A stretch of 64,000 nucleotides of DNA from Tsukamurella paurometabola. GTDB lineage: Bacteria > Actinomycetota > Actinomycetes > Mycobacteriales > Mycobacteriaceae. The notes under the pieces are model-generated. The model did no database searches, was not told the DNA's origin, and saw nothing but the letters and a program-made list of their open reading frames with translations. The DNA is taken from NCBI RefSeq assembly GCF_900631615.1, contig NZ_LR131273.1, positions 3,628,850-3,692,849 of the forward strand, in the 5' to 3' direction. This document shows, piece by piece, positions 28,435 to 42,166 of the stretch (its first letter is position 1; each line of letters starts with the position of its first letter). The position numbers and the translations under genes were made by a program.

Positions 28435-30210
28435 GTGCTCGAGGAGATCCGCATCTCGTCGCTCGGCGTGATCGAGCAGGCCGCGGCGGAGTTCGCGCCC
28501 GGCCTCACGGTGCTCACCGGCGAGACCGGCGCGGGTAAGACGATGGTCGTGACGAGCCTGCACCTCCTGGCGGGGGCGCGGGCGGACCCCGGACGCATCC
28601 GCGCCGGCGCCGACAAGGCGATCGTCGAGGGCCGGTTCTCGCTGGCGGGCGCCAGCTCCGCCGACCTGGTCCGCGCGACGGTCGACGACGCCGGGGGCGA
28701 GCTCGACGACGACGCCGTCATCGCGGTGCGCAGTGTCGCCGCCGACGGCCGTTCCCGCGCCTACCTCGGCGGGCGCAGCGTGCCCGTCGGCACCCTGTCC
28801 GAGTTCGCGGGGCCCCTGCTCACCGTCCACGGCCAGAACGACCAGCTGCGCCTGCTGCGGCCCGAACGGCAGCGCGATCTCCTCGACGCCTTCGCGGGTG
28901 CTCCGGCGACCAAGGCGCTGCGCACCTACCAGGCCGTCCGCGAGGAGTGGCTCGCCGCGCGCGCCGAACTCGCCGACCGCACGACCCGCTCGCGCGAGCT
29001 CGCCCTCGAACAGGACCACCTCACCGCGTCGCTCGCCGAGATCGACGGGGTCGCGCCGGTCTCCGGTGAGGACGTCGACACCGTCGAGAAGATCAAACGG
29101 CTGTCGGACCTCGACACCCTCCGCGAGGCCGCCGACACCTCGTACGCCGCGCTCACCGGCGCGGGCTACGGCGGCGACGGTGAGGGCGCCGGGGCGGTGC
29201 TGGACCTGCTCGGCACCGTGCGCGCCGCGCTCGCCGGTTCGGACGACGCCGCGCTGCGCGCGCTCGCCGAGCGCATCGACGAGGCGGCGACCGTCGCGGG
29301 CGACGTGGCGACCGAGCTGGGCGCCTACCTCACGGATCTGCCCAGCGACCCGTCGGAACTCGAGTCGCTGCTGCTGCGCCAGTCCGAGCTGAAGACCCTC
29401 ACCCGCAAGTACGCCCCCGACATCGACGGCGTCCTCGCGTGGGCCGACGAGGCCCGCGAGCGGCTGGCGGGGATCGACACGTCCGCCGAGGGGCTCGCCG
29501 CCCTGCAGGCTCGCGTCACGTCGCTCGAGGCGGACCTCGCCGGTGCCGCCGCCGCGCTGACCGCCGCCCGGGTCAAGGCCGCCGGCTCGCTCGGCAAGAA
29601 GGTCACCGGCGAGCTGCGCAAGCTCGCCATGGGCGGCGCCTCGATCACGGTCGACGTCGCGCCCGACACCTCCGAGCCCGACGGCGTCGTGGTCGACGGT
29701 GCGCGGCGCCGCGCCGGTGCGCACGGCACGGACGTGGTCGAGTTCCGGCTCGTCGCGCACGACGGCGCGAACCCGTTGCCCATCGGCAAGTCCGCCTCGG
29801 GCGGCGAGTTGTCCCGCGTGATGCTCGCCCTCGAAGTGGTCCTCGCGGCCACCGAGCAGGGTCTGACGATGGTGTTCGACGAGGTCGACGCCGGCGTCGG
29901 CGGTAAGGCGGCGGTGGAGATCGGCCGGCGGCTCGCCGCCCTCGCACAGCGCCACCAGGTGATCGTCGTGACGCACCTCCCGCAGGTCGCCGCCTTCGCG
30001 GACACCCACCTGACGGTCGGGAAGCAGACCGGTAAGGGCTCGGTGACCTCGACGCTGACCGCACTGTCGCGCGAGGAGCGCATCGCCGAACTGGCTCGCA
30101 TGCTCGCCGGACTGGGCGACTCCGACACCGGCCGCGCGCATGCGGAGGAGCTGCTCGAGGCCGCCGACGCGGACAAGGTCGCGCAGTCGGGGGCCCACGC
30201 CAGCCGCTGA
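28435..30210 (+). CDS. recN: DNA repair protein RecN
   Basis: SMC-like ATPase of double-strand-break repair. Walker A GETGAGKT at about residues 31-38, a coiled-coil middle with a head-proximal region around residues 150-400, then the signature SGGELSR and Walker B MVFDEVDAGVGG. 591 aa. GTG 28435 follows the nadK stop by 4 bases with GGGGGAT as ribosome binding site. Confidence 0.95.
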   Translation: MLEEIRISSLGVIEQAAAEFAPGLTVLTGETGAGKTMVVTSLHLLAGARADPGRIRAGADKAIVEGRFSLAGASSADLVRATVDDAGGELDDDAVIAVRSVAADGRSRAYLGGRSVPVGTLSEFAGPLLTVHGQNDQLRLLRPERQRDLLDAFAGAPATKALRTYQAVREEWLAARAELADRTTRSRELALEQDHLTASLAEIDGVAPVSGEDVDTVEKIKRLSDLDTLREAADTSYAALTGAGYGGDGEGAGAVLDLLGTVRAALAGSDDAALRALAERIDEAATVAGDVATELGAYLTDLPSDPSELESLLLRQSELKTLTRKYAPDIDGVLAWADEARERLAGIDTSAEGLAALQARVTSLEADLAGAAAALTAARVKAAGSLGKKVTGELRKLAMGGASITVDVAPDTSEPDGVVVDGARRRAGAHGTDVVEFRLVAHDGANPLPIGKSASGGELSRVMLALEVVLAATEQGLTMVFDEVDAGVGGKAAVEIGRRLAALAQRHQVIVVTHLPQVAAFADTHLTVGKQTGKGSVTSTLTALSREERIAELARMLAGLGDSDTGRAHAEELLEAADADKVAQSGAHASR

Positions 30211-30277
30211 GCGCCAGAAGCCGGGCCGGAGATGAGTCGCGGCGACGTCTGTGCATCGTGATCGCGCTGAGGGGCGG

Positions 30278-30322
30278 TTTCAGTATCCCGTCCGGCGCAC
30301 GGTGGGGCGGGTGGGACTGAAA
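30278..30322 (+). terminator. probable recN terminator
   Basis: TTTCAGT (30278-30284) pairs with ACTGAAA (30316-30322) around an imperfect inner stem of ATCCCGTCC against GGGCGGGTGGG. It sits 67 bases after recN and before the promoter of the next operon. Confidence 0.5.
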
Positions 30323-30384
30323 GTTTCCAGTGTTGTCGGCGCGCCTCACGTGACTTCTGTGACTCACGGGGCAGTATGTGCGGC

Positions 30385-31575
30385 ATGAAGCTCACTGGCC
30401 TGCTGTCCCGCAACACGTCGAACCTGCCCGGCGTCACCGGCACCGCCCGGGTCGACAAGGACACCACCCGTCTGCTCGGCCGGATCGGCGCGGGCGACAT
30501 CGTGGTGTGCGATGAGCTCGACCTCGACCGCACGACCGCCGACCTCATGGTCGAGGCGGGGGTCGCGGCGGTGGTCAACGCCTCGCCGTTCATCTCCGGC
30601 CGGTACCCCAACCTCGGTCCCGAGGTGCTGGCCGCCGCCGGTATCGAACTCGTCGACGATGCGGGCAAGGAGGTCTTCTCCCGCATCAAGGACGGCGCGA
30701 AGGTGCGCGTCCACGAGGGCGTCGTCTACACCGGTGAGCGCGAGCTGGCCCAGGGCGAGGCGCTCACCGACACCGACGTGACCTCGCGCATGCTCGCTGC
30801 GCGTTCCGGTGTCGTCGACCACTTGGAGGCCTTCGCCGGCAACACCGTCGAGTTCATCCGCGTCGAGTCGCCGCTGCTCATCGACGGCGTCGGCATCCCC
30901 GACGTGGAGGTCAACCTCAACGAGCGGCACGTGCTCGTCGTCTCCGACGGACCCGATCACGCCGAGGACCTCAAGCGGCTCAAGCCCTTCATCAAGGAGT
31001 ACGCGCCGGTGCTCATCGGCGTGAACCGCGGCGCCGACGCGCTGGTCAAGGCCGGCTACCGCCCCGATCTCATCGTCGGCGATCCGGAGATGATCACGAC
31101 CAACACCCTGCGCTCCGGCGCGCAGGTCGTGCTGCCCGCCGCCCCCGACGGGCACGCGCCCGGCCTCGAGCGGATCCAGGACCTCGGGATCGGCGCGATG
31201 ACCTTCCCGGCGACCGGTTCGGCCGCCGACCTCGCGCTCATCATCGCCGATCACCACGGCGCCTCGCTCATCGTCTCGGTCGGCCACTCCGCCTCGCTGG
31301 AGGAGTTCTTCGACGCGGGGCGCCGCGAGTCCAACCCGTCGACGTTCCTCACCCGGCTCAAGGTGGGCACCAAGCTGGTCGACGGCAAGGCCGTCGCGAC
31401 CCTGTACCGCAGCCGTGGACACGGCGGTGCCATCGCCCTGTTCATCCTCGCCGCGCTGGTCGCCGTCGTCGCCGCCGTGCTCGTCTCCAACCAGGGGCAC
31501 GACCTGCTGCAGTGGGTCATCGACCAGTGGAACCGCTTCGCGCTCTGGGTTCAGGGCCAGTTCCGGGCACTCTAG
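30385..31575 (+). CDS. steA: SteA-like cell-separation protein
   Basis: 396 residues, cytosolic domain with one C-terminal membrane helix (about 350-373). N-terminal part carries KDTTRLLGRIGAGDI and NASPFISGRYPNLGPEVL; the middle has a thiamine-pyrophosphokinase-like fold (RPDLIVGDPEM, DGHAPGLERIQDLG, SADLALIIADHHGA). In Corynebacterium, SteA with SteB acts in daughter-cell separation through cell-wall hydrolases. Start ATG 30385 (MKLTGLLSRNT) matches the mycobacterial homologue; ATG 30376 is also possible. The next gene begins directly after the stop. Confidence 0.88.
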   Translation: MKLTGLLSRNTSNLPGVTGTARVDKDTTRLLGRIGAGDIVVCDELDLDRTTADLMVEAGVAAVVNASPFISGRYPNLGPEVLAAAGIELVDDAGKEVFSRIKDGAKVRVHEGVVYTGERELAQGEALTDTDVTSRMLAARSGVVDHLEAFAGNTVEFIRVESPLLIDGVGIPDVEVNLNERHVLVVSDGPDHAEDLKRLKPFIKEYAPVLIGVNRGADALVKAGYRPDLIVGDPEMITTNTLRSGAQVVLPAAPDGHAPGLERIQDLGIGAMTFPATGSAADLALIIADHHGASLIVSVGHSASLEEFFDAGRRESNPSTFLTRLKVGTKLVDGKAVATLYRSRGHGGAIALFILAALVAVVAAVLVSNQGHDLLQWVIDQWNRFALWVQGQFRAL

Positions 31576-34959
<3,384 letters not shown>

Positions 34960-34961
34960 CT

Positions 34962-35906
34962 GTGTCGGTCGGGGTTGCGCTCGACGATCAACTGCGGACC
35001 TACCTCGACCACCTCACCGTCGAACGGGGCGCCGCGGCGAACACCCTGAGCAGCTATCGGCGCGATCTCGGCCGGTACCGCGAGTACCTCGCCGGGCTCG
35101 GGGTGGACGACCTCGCCGAGGTCACCCAGGAGCAGGTGAGCGGATTCCTGGTGGCACTGCGCGAAGGCGGCGACGATCATCCGCCGCTCGCCGCCAGCTC
35201 CGCCGCCCGGTCCTTGATCGCGGTCCGCGGGCTGCACCGATTCGCGGCGGCCGAGGGCGTGACGGCCGCGGACGTGGCCCGCGAGGTGCGGCCGCCGGCC
35301 CCCGCGAAGCGGCTGCCCAAGGCACTGCCCGTGGAGCAGGTCATCGCGTTGCTCGAGGCGGCCGGGGGCGACTCCGACGCCGACACCCCGTCGCGGTTGC
35401 GCGACCGCGCGATGCTCGAACTCCTGTACTCGTGCGGCGCCCGCATCTCCGAAGTGACCGCGCTCGACGTGGACGACATCGACGCGGAGTCCCGGTCCGT
35501 GGTGCTGCTCGGCAAGGGCGGTAAGCAGCGCGTCGTGCCCATCGGCCGCCCGGCGCTCGCCGCGCTCGACGCCTACCTGGTGCGGGGACGACCGGCGCTG
35601 GTGAAGCGCTCGAACCCGGCGCTGTTCCTCAACGTGCGCGGCGGCCGGCTGTCGCGGCAGTCCGCGTGGCAGGTGCTGGCCGCCGCAGCGGAACGCGCCG
35701 GGATCGACACCGCCACCACGCACGTCTCGCCGCACACCCTGCGCCACTCCTTCGCCACGCACCTGCTCGAGGGCGGGGCCGACGTGCGTGTCGTGCAGGA
35801 ACTGCTCGGCCACGCATCGGTCACCACGACGCAGGTCTACACGCTCGTGACGGTGAGCGCACTGCGCGAGGTGTACGCCCAGGCACACCCGCGGGCGCTC
35901 GGCTGA
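34962..35906 (+). CDS. xerD: site-specific tyrosine recombinase XerD
   Basis: Resolves chromosome dimers at dif together with XerC. N-terminal SAM-like DNA-binding domain, then the catalytic domain with Arg in RISEVTALD, Lys in [32 protein letters not shown] and the nucleophile Tyr293. 314 aa. GTG 34962 gives [10 protein letters not shown] and follows the Nudix stop directly. Position before parA and scpAB matches other Mycobacteriales, and nothing suggests a mobile-element integrase. Confidence 0.93.
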   Translation: MSVGVALDDQLRTYLDHLTVERGAAANTLSSYRRDLGRYREYLAGLGVDDLAEVTQEQVSGFLVALREGGDDHPPLAASSAARSLIAVRGLHRFAAAEGVTAADVAREVRPPAPAKRLPKALPVEQVIALLEAAGGDSDADTPSRLRDRAMLELLYSCGARISEVTALDVDDIDAESRSVVLLGKGGKQRVVPIGRPALAALDAYLVRGRPALVKRSNPALFLNVRGGRLSRQSAWQVLAAAAERAGIDTATTHVSPHTLRHSFATHLLEGGADVRVVQELLGHASVTTTQVYTLVTVSALREVYAQAHPRALG

Positions 35907-36018
35907 CGACCGAGTCGTCGCCGTTCCGGTCCGTAGAATCGGCGCTCGCGCGCGCCGCTGCATCCGTGACTGCACAGCGCGCATTAGGGTGTGAGGGAAG
36001 GACGAAGGAGGTGGGCTA

Positions 36019-36939
36019 GTGGCGGCAGCGCCGGATGCGGAGAACCCGGGCCTGGACCTGGGGGAGCTGGATCATCACCACGCGCCGAAGCCCACGGCCG
36101 AAGACGGCCTCGACGCCACCGGCCGGCCCCGCGTCGACTTCCCCGAGCCGACGCCCAAGGCCACCCACGGCCCGGCCCGCGTCATCGCGGTGTGCAACCA
36201 GAAGGGCGGCGTCGGCAAGACGACGACCACCATCAACCTCGGCGCCTCGCTCGCGTCGTACGGGCGGCGGGTCCTGCTCGTCGACCTCGATCCCCAGGGC
36301 GCCCTCTCCGCGGGGCTCGGTGTGGCCCACCACGAGCTGGAGCTCACCGTGCACAACCTGCTCATGGAGTCCCGGATCTCCGCGGACGACGTGCTGCTGC
36401 GCACCCGCATCGACGGCCTCGACCTGCTCCCGTCGAACATCGACCTCTCCGCCGCGGAGATCCAGCTGGTCAACGAGGTCGGGCGCGAGCAGACCCTCGG
36501 CCGCGCGCTGTACCCGGTGCTGGACCGCTACGACTACATCCTCATCGACTGCCAACCCTCGCTGGGGCTGCTCACCGTGAACGCGCTCGCCTGCGCCGAC
36601 CAGGTGCTCATCCCGATGGAGTGCGAGTACTTCGCGCTCCGCGGCCTCGCGCTGCTCACCGACACCGTGGACAAGGTGAAGGACCGACTCAACCCGCGGC
36701 TCGACCTCGCCGGGATCGTGGTCACCATGTTCGACGCGCGCACGCTGCACTCGCGCGACGTGATGGCCCGCGTGGTCGAGGTCTTCGGCGACGCCGTGTA
36801 CCACTCGGTCATCTCGCGTACGGTGCGCTTCCCCGAGACCTCCGTCGCGGGCGAGCCCATCACGTCGTGGGCACCGAAGTCCTCCGGCGCCACCGCTTAT
36901 CGCGCGCTCGCGCGCGAGGTGATCGCGCAGGAGAAGTGA
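36019..36939 (+). CDS. ParA-family ATPase (Rv1708-like)
   Basis: 306-residue Walker-type ATPase of the ParA/Soj family. About 50 disordered N-terminal residues precede the deviant Walker A KGGVGKTT, then LLVDLDPQG and LIDCQPSLG. There is no ParB partner gene nearby; it travels with scpA and scpB and so probably helps chromosome organisation, distinct from the oriC-linked ParA. GTG 36019 has a very strong AAGGAGG seven bases upstream. TAGGGT at 35985-35990 may be its -10 box. Four-base overlap with scpA. Confidence 0.9.
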   Translation: MAAAPDAENPGLDLGELDHHHAPKPTAEDGLDATGRPRVDFPEPTPKATHGPARVIAVCNQKGGVGKTTTTINLGASLASYGRRVLLVDLDPQGALSAGLGVAHHELELTVHNLLMESRISADDVLLRTRIDGLDLLPSNIDLSAAEIQLVNEVGREQTLGRALYPVLDRYDYILIDCQPSLGLLTVNALACADQVLIPMECEYFALRGLALLTDTVDKVKDRLNPRLDLAGIVVTMFDARTLHSRDVMARVVEVFGDAVYHSVISRTVRFPETSVAGEPITSWAPKSSGATAYRALAREVIAQEK

Positions 36940-37841
36940 GCCCCACCGACGCCGAGCCGATCGAGGCGGTCGCGGAGCCGGAGCCGTCCGAGTCCGCCGG
37001 CCCCGCGCCCGACGGTGCGCCGGAGGCACCGTCGGGCTTCACGGTCAAGCTCGCGAACTTCGAGGGCCCGTTCGACCTCCTGCTGCAGCTGATCGGTGGG
37101 CACCGCCTGGATGTCACCGAGGTGGCGCTGCACGTCGTCACCGACGAGTTCATCGCCTACACCAAGGAACTCGGTGCCCGGGCCGACCTCGACCAGACCA
37201 CGGAGTTCCTCGTGGTCGCCGCGACGCTGCTCGACCTCAAGGCCGCCCGGTTGCTGCCCGCCGGCGAGGTCGAGGACGCCGAGGACCTGGCGCTGCTGGA
37301 GGCGCGCGACCTCCTGTTCGCGCGCCTGCTCCAGTACCGCGCCTACAAGCAGGTGGCCGAGCTGATGGCCCAGCTCGAGGCGAAGGCGAACCGTCGGTAC
37401 CCGCGGGCCGTGGGCCTGGAGCCCCGGTTCGAGGAGCTCGTGCCCCCGGTCCAGCTGGGCGTCACCCCGGAACAGTTCGCGCTGGTCGCGGCGTCCGCGT
37501 TCACCCCGAAGCCGAAGCCGACGGTGGGCCTGGGGCACCTCCACGTGCCCAAGGTGTCGGTGCCCGAGCAGGCCCGGCTCATCGCGGCGCGGCTGCGCGA
37601 GCGGCCCGACCACTGGTCCGGTTTCGCCGAGCTGGTCGCCGACTGCGATTCGGGCATCGCCGTCATCGCGCGCTTCCTCGCGCTGCTCGAGTTGTACCGC
37701 GAACGCGCCGTGCTGTTCGACCAGCCCGAGGCGCTCGGCGACCTCAAGGTGCGGTGGTCGGGGGAGAACGATGGCACCGTGGTGGGTGGGACCCGCGACG
37801 AATACGACGACGCACCCGACGATGGGCAGGAGGAACGATGA
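36936..37841 (+). CDS. scpA: segregation and condensation protein A
   Basis: Kleisin subunit of the SMC-ScpAB condensin. N-terminal helical domain with FEGPFDLLLQLIGGHRLDVTEV, acidic middle (EVEDAEDLALLEARDLL) and a C-terminal winged helix that contacts the SMC head. 301 aa including an acidic Pro/Glu-rich lead of about 30 residues. GTG 36936 overlaps the ParA stop; the gene overlaps scpB by four bases. Confidence 0.93.
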   Translation: MSPTDAEPIEAVAEPEPSESAGPAPDGAPEAPSGFTVKLANFEGPFDLLLQLIGGHRLDVTEVALHVVTDEFIAYTKELGARADLDQTTEFLVVAATLLDLKAARLLPAGEVEDAEDLALLEARDLLFARLLQYRAYKQVAELMAQLEAKANRRYPRAVGLEPRFEELVPPVQLGVTPEQFALVAASAFTPKPKPTVGLGHLHVPKVSVPEQARLIAARLRERPDHWSGFAELVADCDSGIAVIARFLALLELYRERAVLFDQPEALGDLKVRWSGENDGTVVGGTRDEYDDAPDDGQEER

Positions 37842-38491
37842 GCGAGCAGGCCGAGGATTTCGCCCTGGTCGAGGGCATGGAGCCGGACGAGCTGCGGTCG
37901 GCGCTCGAGGCGCTGCTCCTGGTGGTCGACGCGCCCGCGACCGCGGAGCAGCTGGGGACCGCGCTCGAGGAGCCGGAGGAAAGGATCACCGCGGACCTGC
38001 GTGCCTGGGCGGGGGAACTCGCCGACCGGCGCTCGGGTATGGAGCTGCGCGAGTCCGCCGAGGGCTGGCGGCTCTACAGCCGGGCCGAGTACGCGCCCTA
38101 CGTCGAGCGGCTGCTGCTCGACGGGGTGCGGTCCAAGCTGACCCGTGCCGCGCTGGAGACCCTCGCGGTGATCGCCTACAAGCAGCCGGTGAGCCGGTCG
38201 CAGGTGAGCGCGGTACGCGGCGTCAACGTCGACGGTGTGATGCGCACGCTCGCCGCCCGCGGCCTCATCGCCGAGGCCGGCAGCGACGGCGGGGCCACCA
38301 CCTACGCGACCACCGACCTCTTCCTCGAACGGCTCGGCCTGAGCTCGCTCGACGAGTTGCCGCCGCTCGCACCCCTCCTGCCCGAGGTCGACGTGATCGA
38401 GGACCTCAGCAGTCATCTCGATGAGGAACCGCGGTTCGCCAGGCTCGGGCGCAAGAGTGCCGACGTGATCGGATTCGATCCCGATGCCTGA
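37838..38491 (+). CDS. scpB: segregation and condensation protein B
   Basis: Two winged-helix domains (about residues 20-95 and 105-175) that dimerise and bind ScpA. The family segment LTRAALETLAVIAYKQPVSR and the RGVNVDGVMRTL stretch are present. 217 aa. Start ATG 37838 overlaps scpA. The C-terminal tail overlaps the next gene by 8 bases. Confidence 0.93.
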   Translation: MSEQAEDFALVEGMEPDELRSALEALLLVVDAPATAEQLGTALEEPEERITADLRAWAGELADRRSGMELRESAEGWRLYSRAEYAPYVERLLLDGVRSKLTRAALETLAVIAYKQPVSRSQVSAVRGVNVDGVMRTLAARGLIAEAGSDGGATTYATTDLFLERLGLSSLDELPPLAPLLPEVDVIEDLSSHLDEEPRFARLGRKSADVIGFDPDA

Positions 38492-39074
38492 CCTCTCCGC
38501 CGTTCTCCGCGAAGCGTTTCCGCTCGGCGCCGCCGGTCCGACGGTGCGCCGCTGGTGGCCGCTCGTCCTCACCGGGGCCGTGGCGGCGCTGACCGTGTGG
38601 GCGGCGACGGCCACGTGGTTCGGGCTGACCATCGGCCGCGTCACCGTCCCGTTCGCCTTCACCGGCACCGGCCGGACGGTCGTCACCGGACCCGAGGTGG
38701 AAGGGCCGGTCCGCGGCGTCGCCACGGACGGGGTGCTCCCGTGGGGCTACGCCACCGCGGGGCTCGCGGTCGTGGCCCTGGTCCTGGTGATCGTCGCCAC
38801 CGTCCGCCCGTCGTTCGCCGTGCGCGGACGCGCGATCGCGAGCGGACTGCTGGGGCTGGCCGCGATGCTGTCCATCCTGGTGTGGATCTTTCCCTCCATG
38901 ATGATGAGCGGTCTCGAAGACCTGACCGGCGGCGATGCGGGCGGCGACCCGCTGTTCTTCCCAGCCAGGCCCGGGTTGGTGAGCACCATCGCCGTCACGT
39001 CCGTCGGCGCCGCCGTGCTGTTCATGGGCCGCCGGAACCGCCCGCTGAGCGCCTCGCGCGCCGCGCCGCGCTGA
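38484..39074 (+). CDS. four-helix membrane protein of unknown function
   Basis: 196 residues, family not recognised. Predicted helices at about 24-46, 88-107, 117-137 and 165-182, with a polar extracellular loop between the first two. Its ATG is inside the end of scpB, so it is translationally coupled to the condensin genes; in M. tuberculosis, as I recall, scpB is followed directly by rluB. The pairing may be only positional. Confidence 0.78.
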   Translation: MPDLSAVLREAFPLGAAGPTVRRWWPLVLTGAVAALTVWAATATWFGLTIGRVTVPFAFTGTGRTVVTGPEVEGPVRGVATDGVLPWGYATAGLAVVALVLVIVATVRPSFAVRGRAIASGLLGLAAMLSILVWIFPSMMMSGLEDLTGGDAGGDPLFFPARPGLVSTIAVTSVGAAVLFMGRRNRPLSASRAAPR

Positions 39075-39116
39075 CGAATACCGCTTTCGCCCGCGACCTG
39101 CGATCATGGAGGGATC

Positions 39117-40034
39117 ATGAACAGACCCGCTCGCCGTGATGGCACACCGGACAGAAATCGAACCAGCAAGCCCAAGCAGCCCTCGAAGCAGGGCGGCGTC
39201 CCGCGCCTCTCCAACGCCAAGCCCGCTCGCACGCAGAACGTCGCGGCGCGCAGGGCGGATCGCGCGTCCTCGGATCACGCGCCGGCGGCCGCCGCCGAGG
39301 GGGAGGGCATCCGCCTGCAGAAGGTACTCGCCCAGGCCGGCGTCGCCTCGCGGCGCGTGGCCGAGGAGATGATCGCCGACGGTCGCGTCGAGGTCGACGG
39401 CGAGATCGTCACGGAACAAGGACGTCGCGTCGACCCCAACGTCGCGGTGGTCCGCGTCGACGGCGTGCGCGTGGTGGTCAACGAGAACCTCGTGCACCTC
39501 GCGCTGAACAAGCCGCGCGGTTGGCAGTCGACGATGAGCGACGACATGGGCCGTCCCTGTGTGGGCGACATCGTCGCCGAGCGGGTCGCCGCGGGCCAGC
39601 GTCTCTTCCACGTCGGCCGTCTCGACGCCGACACCGAGGGTCTGCTGCTCGTCACCAACGACGGTGAGCTCGCGCACCGCCTCATGCACCCGTCCTACGA
39701 GGTGCCCAAGACGTACCTCGCGTGGGTGCAGGGCGAGGTGCCGCGTCGGCTCGGTAACACGCTGCGGTCGGGCGTCGAGCTCGAGGACGGCCCCGTGAAG
39801 GCCGACAAGTTCTCGGTGCTGGAGGCGTCCGAGGGGCGCTCGATGGTGCGGATCGTGCTGCACGAGGGCCGCAAGCACATCGTGCGGCGGCTGCTGGCCG
39901 AGGTCGGGCATCCCGTCGAGCGTCTCGTGCGCACGCACGTCGGGTCGGTGGCCCTCGGCGACCAGCGCCCGGGCTCGCTGCGCGTGCTCGGCCGCGACGA
40001 AGTGACTGCTCTCTACAAGGCGGTGGGACTGTGA
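39117..40034 (+). CDS. rluB: 23S rRNA pseudouridine synthase (RluB/RsuA type)
   Basis: Converts a specific uridine of 23S rRNA to pseudouridine. About 70 residues of basic, disordered lead ([10 protein letters not shown] type) precede an S4 domain ([22 protein letters not shown]) and the catalytic domain with Asp170 in [11 protein letters not shown]. 305 aa. It has its own short gap upstream and overlaps cmk by four bases. Confidence 0.93.
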   Translation: MNRPARRDGTPDRNRTSKPKQPSKQGGVPRLSNAKPARTQNVAARRADRASSDHAPAAAAEGEGIRLQKVLAQAGVASRRVAEEMIADGRVEVDGEIVTEQGRRVDPNVAVVRVDGVRVVVNENLVHLALNKPRGWQSTMSDDMGRPCVGDIVAERVAAGQRLFHVGRLDADTEGLLLVTNDGELAHRLMHPSYEVPKTYLAWVQGEVPRRLGNTLRSGVELEDGPVKADKFSVLEASEGRSMVRIVLHEGRKHIVRRLLAEVGHPVERLVRTHVGSVALGDQRPGSLRVLGRDEVTALYKAVGL

Positions 40035-40732
40035 CGCTCGTGATCGCCATGGACGGCCCGTCGGGGACCGGCAAGTCGACGGTGGCCCGGCGCATCGCCG
40101 AGAACCTCGGCGCGCGGTACCTCGACACCGGCGCGATGTACCGCGCCGCTACCGTGTGGGCGCTGGAGCAGGACGTGGACCTCACCGACCCCGCCGCGAT
40201 CGCCGCGGTGACGGCCGACCTGCCACTGGCGATGGGATGCGATCCGCTGTCGGAACAGGTGGAGCTGGACGGGATCTCGATCACCCGCCGGATCCGCGAG
40301 GACGACGTGACGGCGGCGGTCTCGGCGGTGTCGGCGGTGCCCGAGGTGCGCGAGCAGCTCGTGGACTACCAGCGGGCCATCGCCGCCGACGACGAATCGC
40401 CGATCGTGGTGGAGGGCCGCGACATCGGCACCGTCGTCTTCCCCGATGCGCCGGTGAAGATCTACCTGACCGCATCGGCGCAGGCGCGTGCCGAGCGCCG
40501 GCACGCGCAGAACATCGAGCTGGGTCTGCCCAGCGACTTCGACGAGGTGCTCGCGTCCGTGCAGCGCCGCGACGGGCTGGACTCGACGCGGAAGATCTCA
40601 CCGCTGCGCCCGGCCGACGACGCGATCGAGTTGGACTCGTCGGAGATGAACCTGGAGGAGACCGTCGCCGCGGTGGCCGAGACGGCCGACCGTGCACTGA
40701 GCGCCTCCCGCGACAAGGAGGCCACCCGATGA
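40031..40732 (+). CDS. cmk: cytidylate kinase
   Basis: Phosphorylates CMP and dCMP. P-loop GPSGTGKST at residues about 9-17, [10 protein letters not shown] and the [21 protein letters not shown] region. 233 aa, full length. GTG start overlaps rluB; its stop overlaps der. The rluB-cmk-der run is conserved across actinobacteria. Confidence 0.95.
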   Translation: MTLVIAMDGPSGTGKSTVARRIAENLGARYLDTGAMYRAATVWALEQDVDLTDPAAIAAVTADLPLAMGCDPLSEQVELDGISITRRIREDDVTAAVSAVSAVPEVREQLVDYQRAIAADDESPIVVEGRDIGTVVFPDAPVKIYLTASAQARAERRHAQNIELGLPSDFDEVLASVQRRDGLDSTRKISPLRPADDAIELDSSEMNLEETVAAVAETADRALSASRDKEATR

Positions 40733-42162
40733 GTGACAACGAGTTCGAGTACGCCGTCGAGGACGGTACGTGGGACGACGAGGGCGACTTCGCCGACTAC
40801 GAGGGCGATTTCGCCGATCTCGAGGCCGAGGCGGCCGAGGCCGCCGCCAAGCTGCCGACGGTCGCCATCGTCGGCCGCCCCAACGTGGGTAAGTCGACGC
40901 TGGTCAACCGCATCCTCGGGCGCCGCGAGGCCGTCGTCGAGGACATTCCCGGCGTCACTCGCGACCGGATCAGTTACGAGGCCAACTGGGCCGGGCGACG
41001 GTTCCTGGTGCAGGACACGGGTGGTTGGGAGCCGGACGCCAAGGGACTGCAGCAGTCCGTCGCGGCGCAGGCGGAGGTCGCCATGCGCACCGCGGACGCG
41101 ATCGTCGTGGTCGTGGACGCGACCGTCGGCGCCACCGCGACGGACGAGGCAGTCGCGCGGGTGCTGCGCCGGTCGAAGGCCCCCGTCATCCTCGCGGCGA
41201 ACAAGGTCGACGATCAGCGCACCGAGGCCGAGGCCGCGGCGTTGTGGTCCCTGGGGCTCGGTGAGCCGCACACCATCTCCGCCGCGCACGGTCGTGGCAC
41301 GGGCGATCTGCTGGACGTCATCCTGGAGAAACTCCCGGAGACGCCGCGTGAGGGCACCGGCGGCAGCGGACCGCGCCGCATCGCGCTGATCGGCAAGCCG
41401 AACGTCGGCAAGAGTTCGCTGTTGAACAAGCTCACCGGCGAGACCCGCTCCGTCGTCGACAACGTCGCGGGCACCACCGTCGATCCCGTGGACTCGCTCG
41501 TCGAGCTCGGCGGCAAGACCTGGAAGTTCATCGACACCGCAGGGTTGCGCAAGAAGGTGAACCAGGCCAGCGGGCACGAGTTCTACGCCTCGCTGCGCAC
41601 CAAGGGAGCGATCGAGGCCGCCGAGGTCGCGATCGTGCTCATCGACGCCTCGCAGCCGATCACCGAGCAGGATCTGCGGGTGCTGTCGATGGTGATCGAT
41701 TCGGGCCGGGCGCTGGTGATCGCCTACAACAAGTGGGACTTGGTCGACGAGGACCGCCGGTACCAGCTGGAGAAGGAGATCGACCGGGAACTCGTGCAGT
41801 TGCCGTGGGCGCTGCGGGTGAACATCTCCGCGCAGACCGGCCGCGCGTTGCAGAAGCTGGTGCCCGCCATCGAGACCTCGCTCGAGTCCTGGGACAAGCG
41901 GATCCCGACGGGCCGCCTCAACAATTGGCTGCGCGAGGTGATGGCCGCGACCCCGCCGCCCCTGCGCGGCGGCAAACTGCCCAAGGTGCTGTTCGCGACG
42001 CAGGCCGCGACGCGGCCGCCGACGTTCGTGCTGTTCACGACGGGCTTCCTCGAGGCGGGGTATCGACGGTTCCTCGAGCGCCGGCTCCGCGAGGAGTTCG
42101 GATTCGACGGCTCGCCGGTGCGGGTGAACGTCCGGGTCCGCGAGAAGCGCGCAAAGAAGTAG
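40729..42162 (+). CDS. der: ribosome-assembly GTPase Der (EngA)
   Basis: Essential GTPase of 50S maturation with two tandem G domains: GRPNVGKST (about residue 49), [15 protein letters not shown] and NKVD for the first; [27 protein letters not shown] and NKWD for the second, followed by a KH-like domain. 477 aa. About 40 acidic N-terminal residues are lineage-specific. ATG 40729 overlaps cmk by four bases. Confidence 0.96.
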   Translation: MSDNEFEYAVEDGTWDDEGDFADYEGDFADLEAEAAEAAAKLPTVAIVGRPNVGKSTLVNRILGRREAVVEDIPGVTRDRISYEANWAGRRFLVQDTGGWEPDAKGLQQSVAAQAEVAMRTADAIVVVVDATVGATATDEAVARVLRRSKAPVILAANKVDDQRTEAEAAALWSLGLGEPHTISAAHGRGTGDLLDVILEKLPETPREGTGGSGPRRIALIGKPNVGKSSLLNKLTGETRSVVDNVAGTTVDPVDSLVELGGKTWKFIDTAGLRKKVNQASGHEFYASLRTKGAIEAAEVAIVLIDASQPITEQDLRVLSMVIDSGRALVIAYNKWDLVDEDRRYQLEKEIDRELVQLPWALRVNISAQTGRALQKLVPAIETSLESWDKRIPTGRLNNWLREVMAATPPPLRGGKLPKVLFATQAATRPPTFVLFTTGFLEAGYRRFLERRLREEFGFDGSPVRVNVRVREKRAKK

Positions 42163-42166
42163 CGCC

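Noticed and set aside
34962-35906. Tyrosine recombinase as evidence of a phage or island
   Set aside because: It is XerD in its conserved place between the Nudix gene and parA-scpAB.
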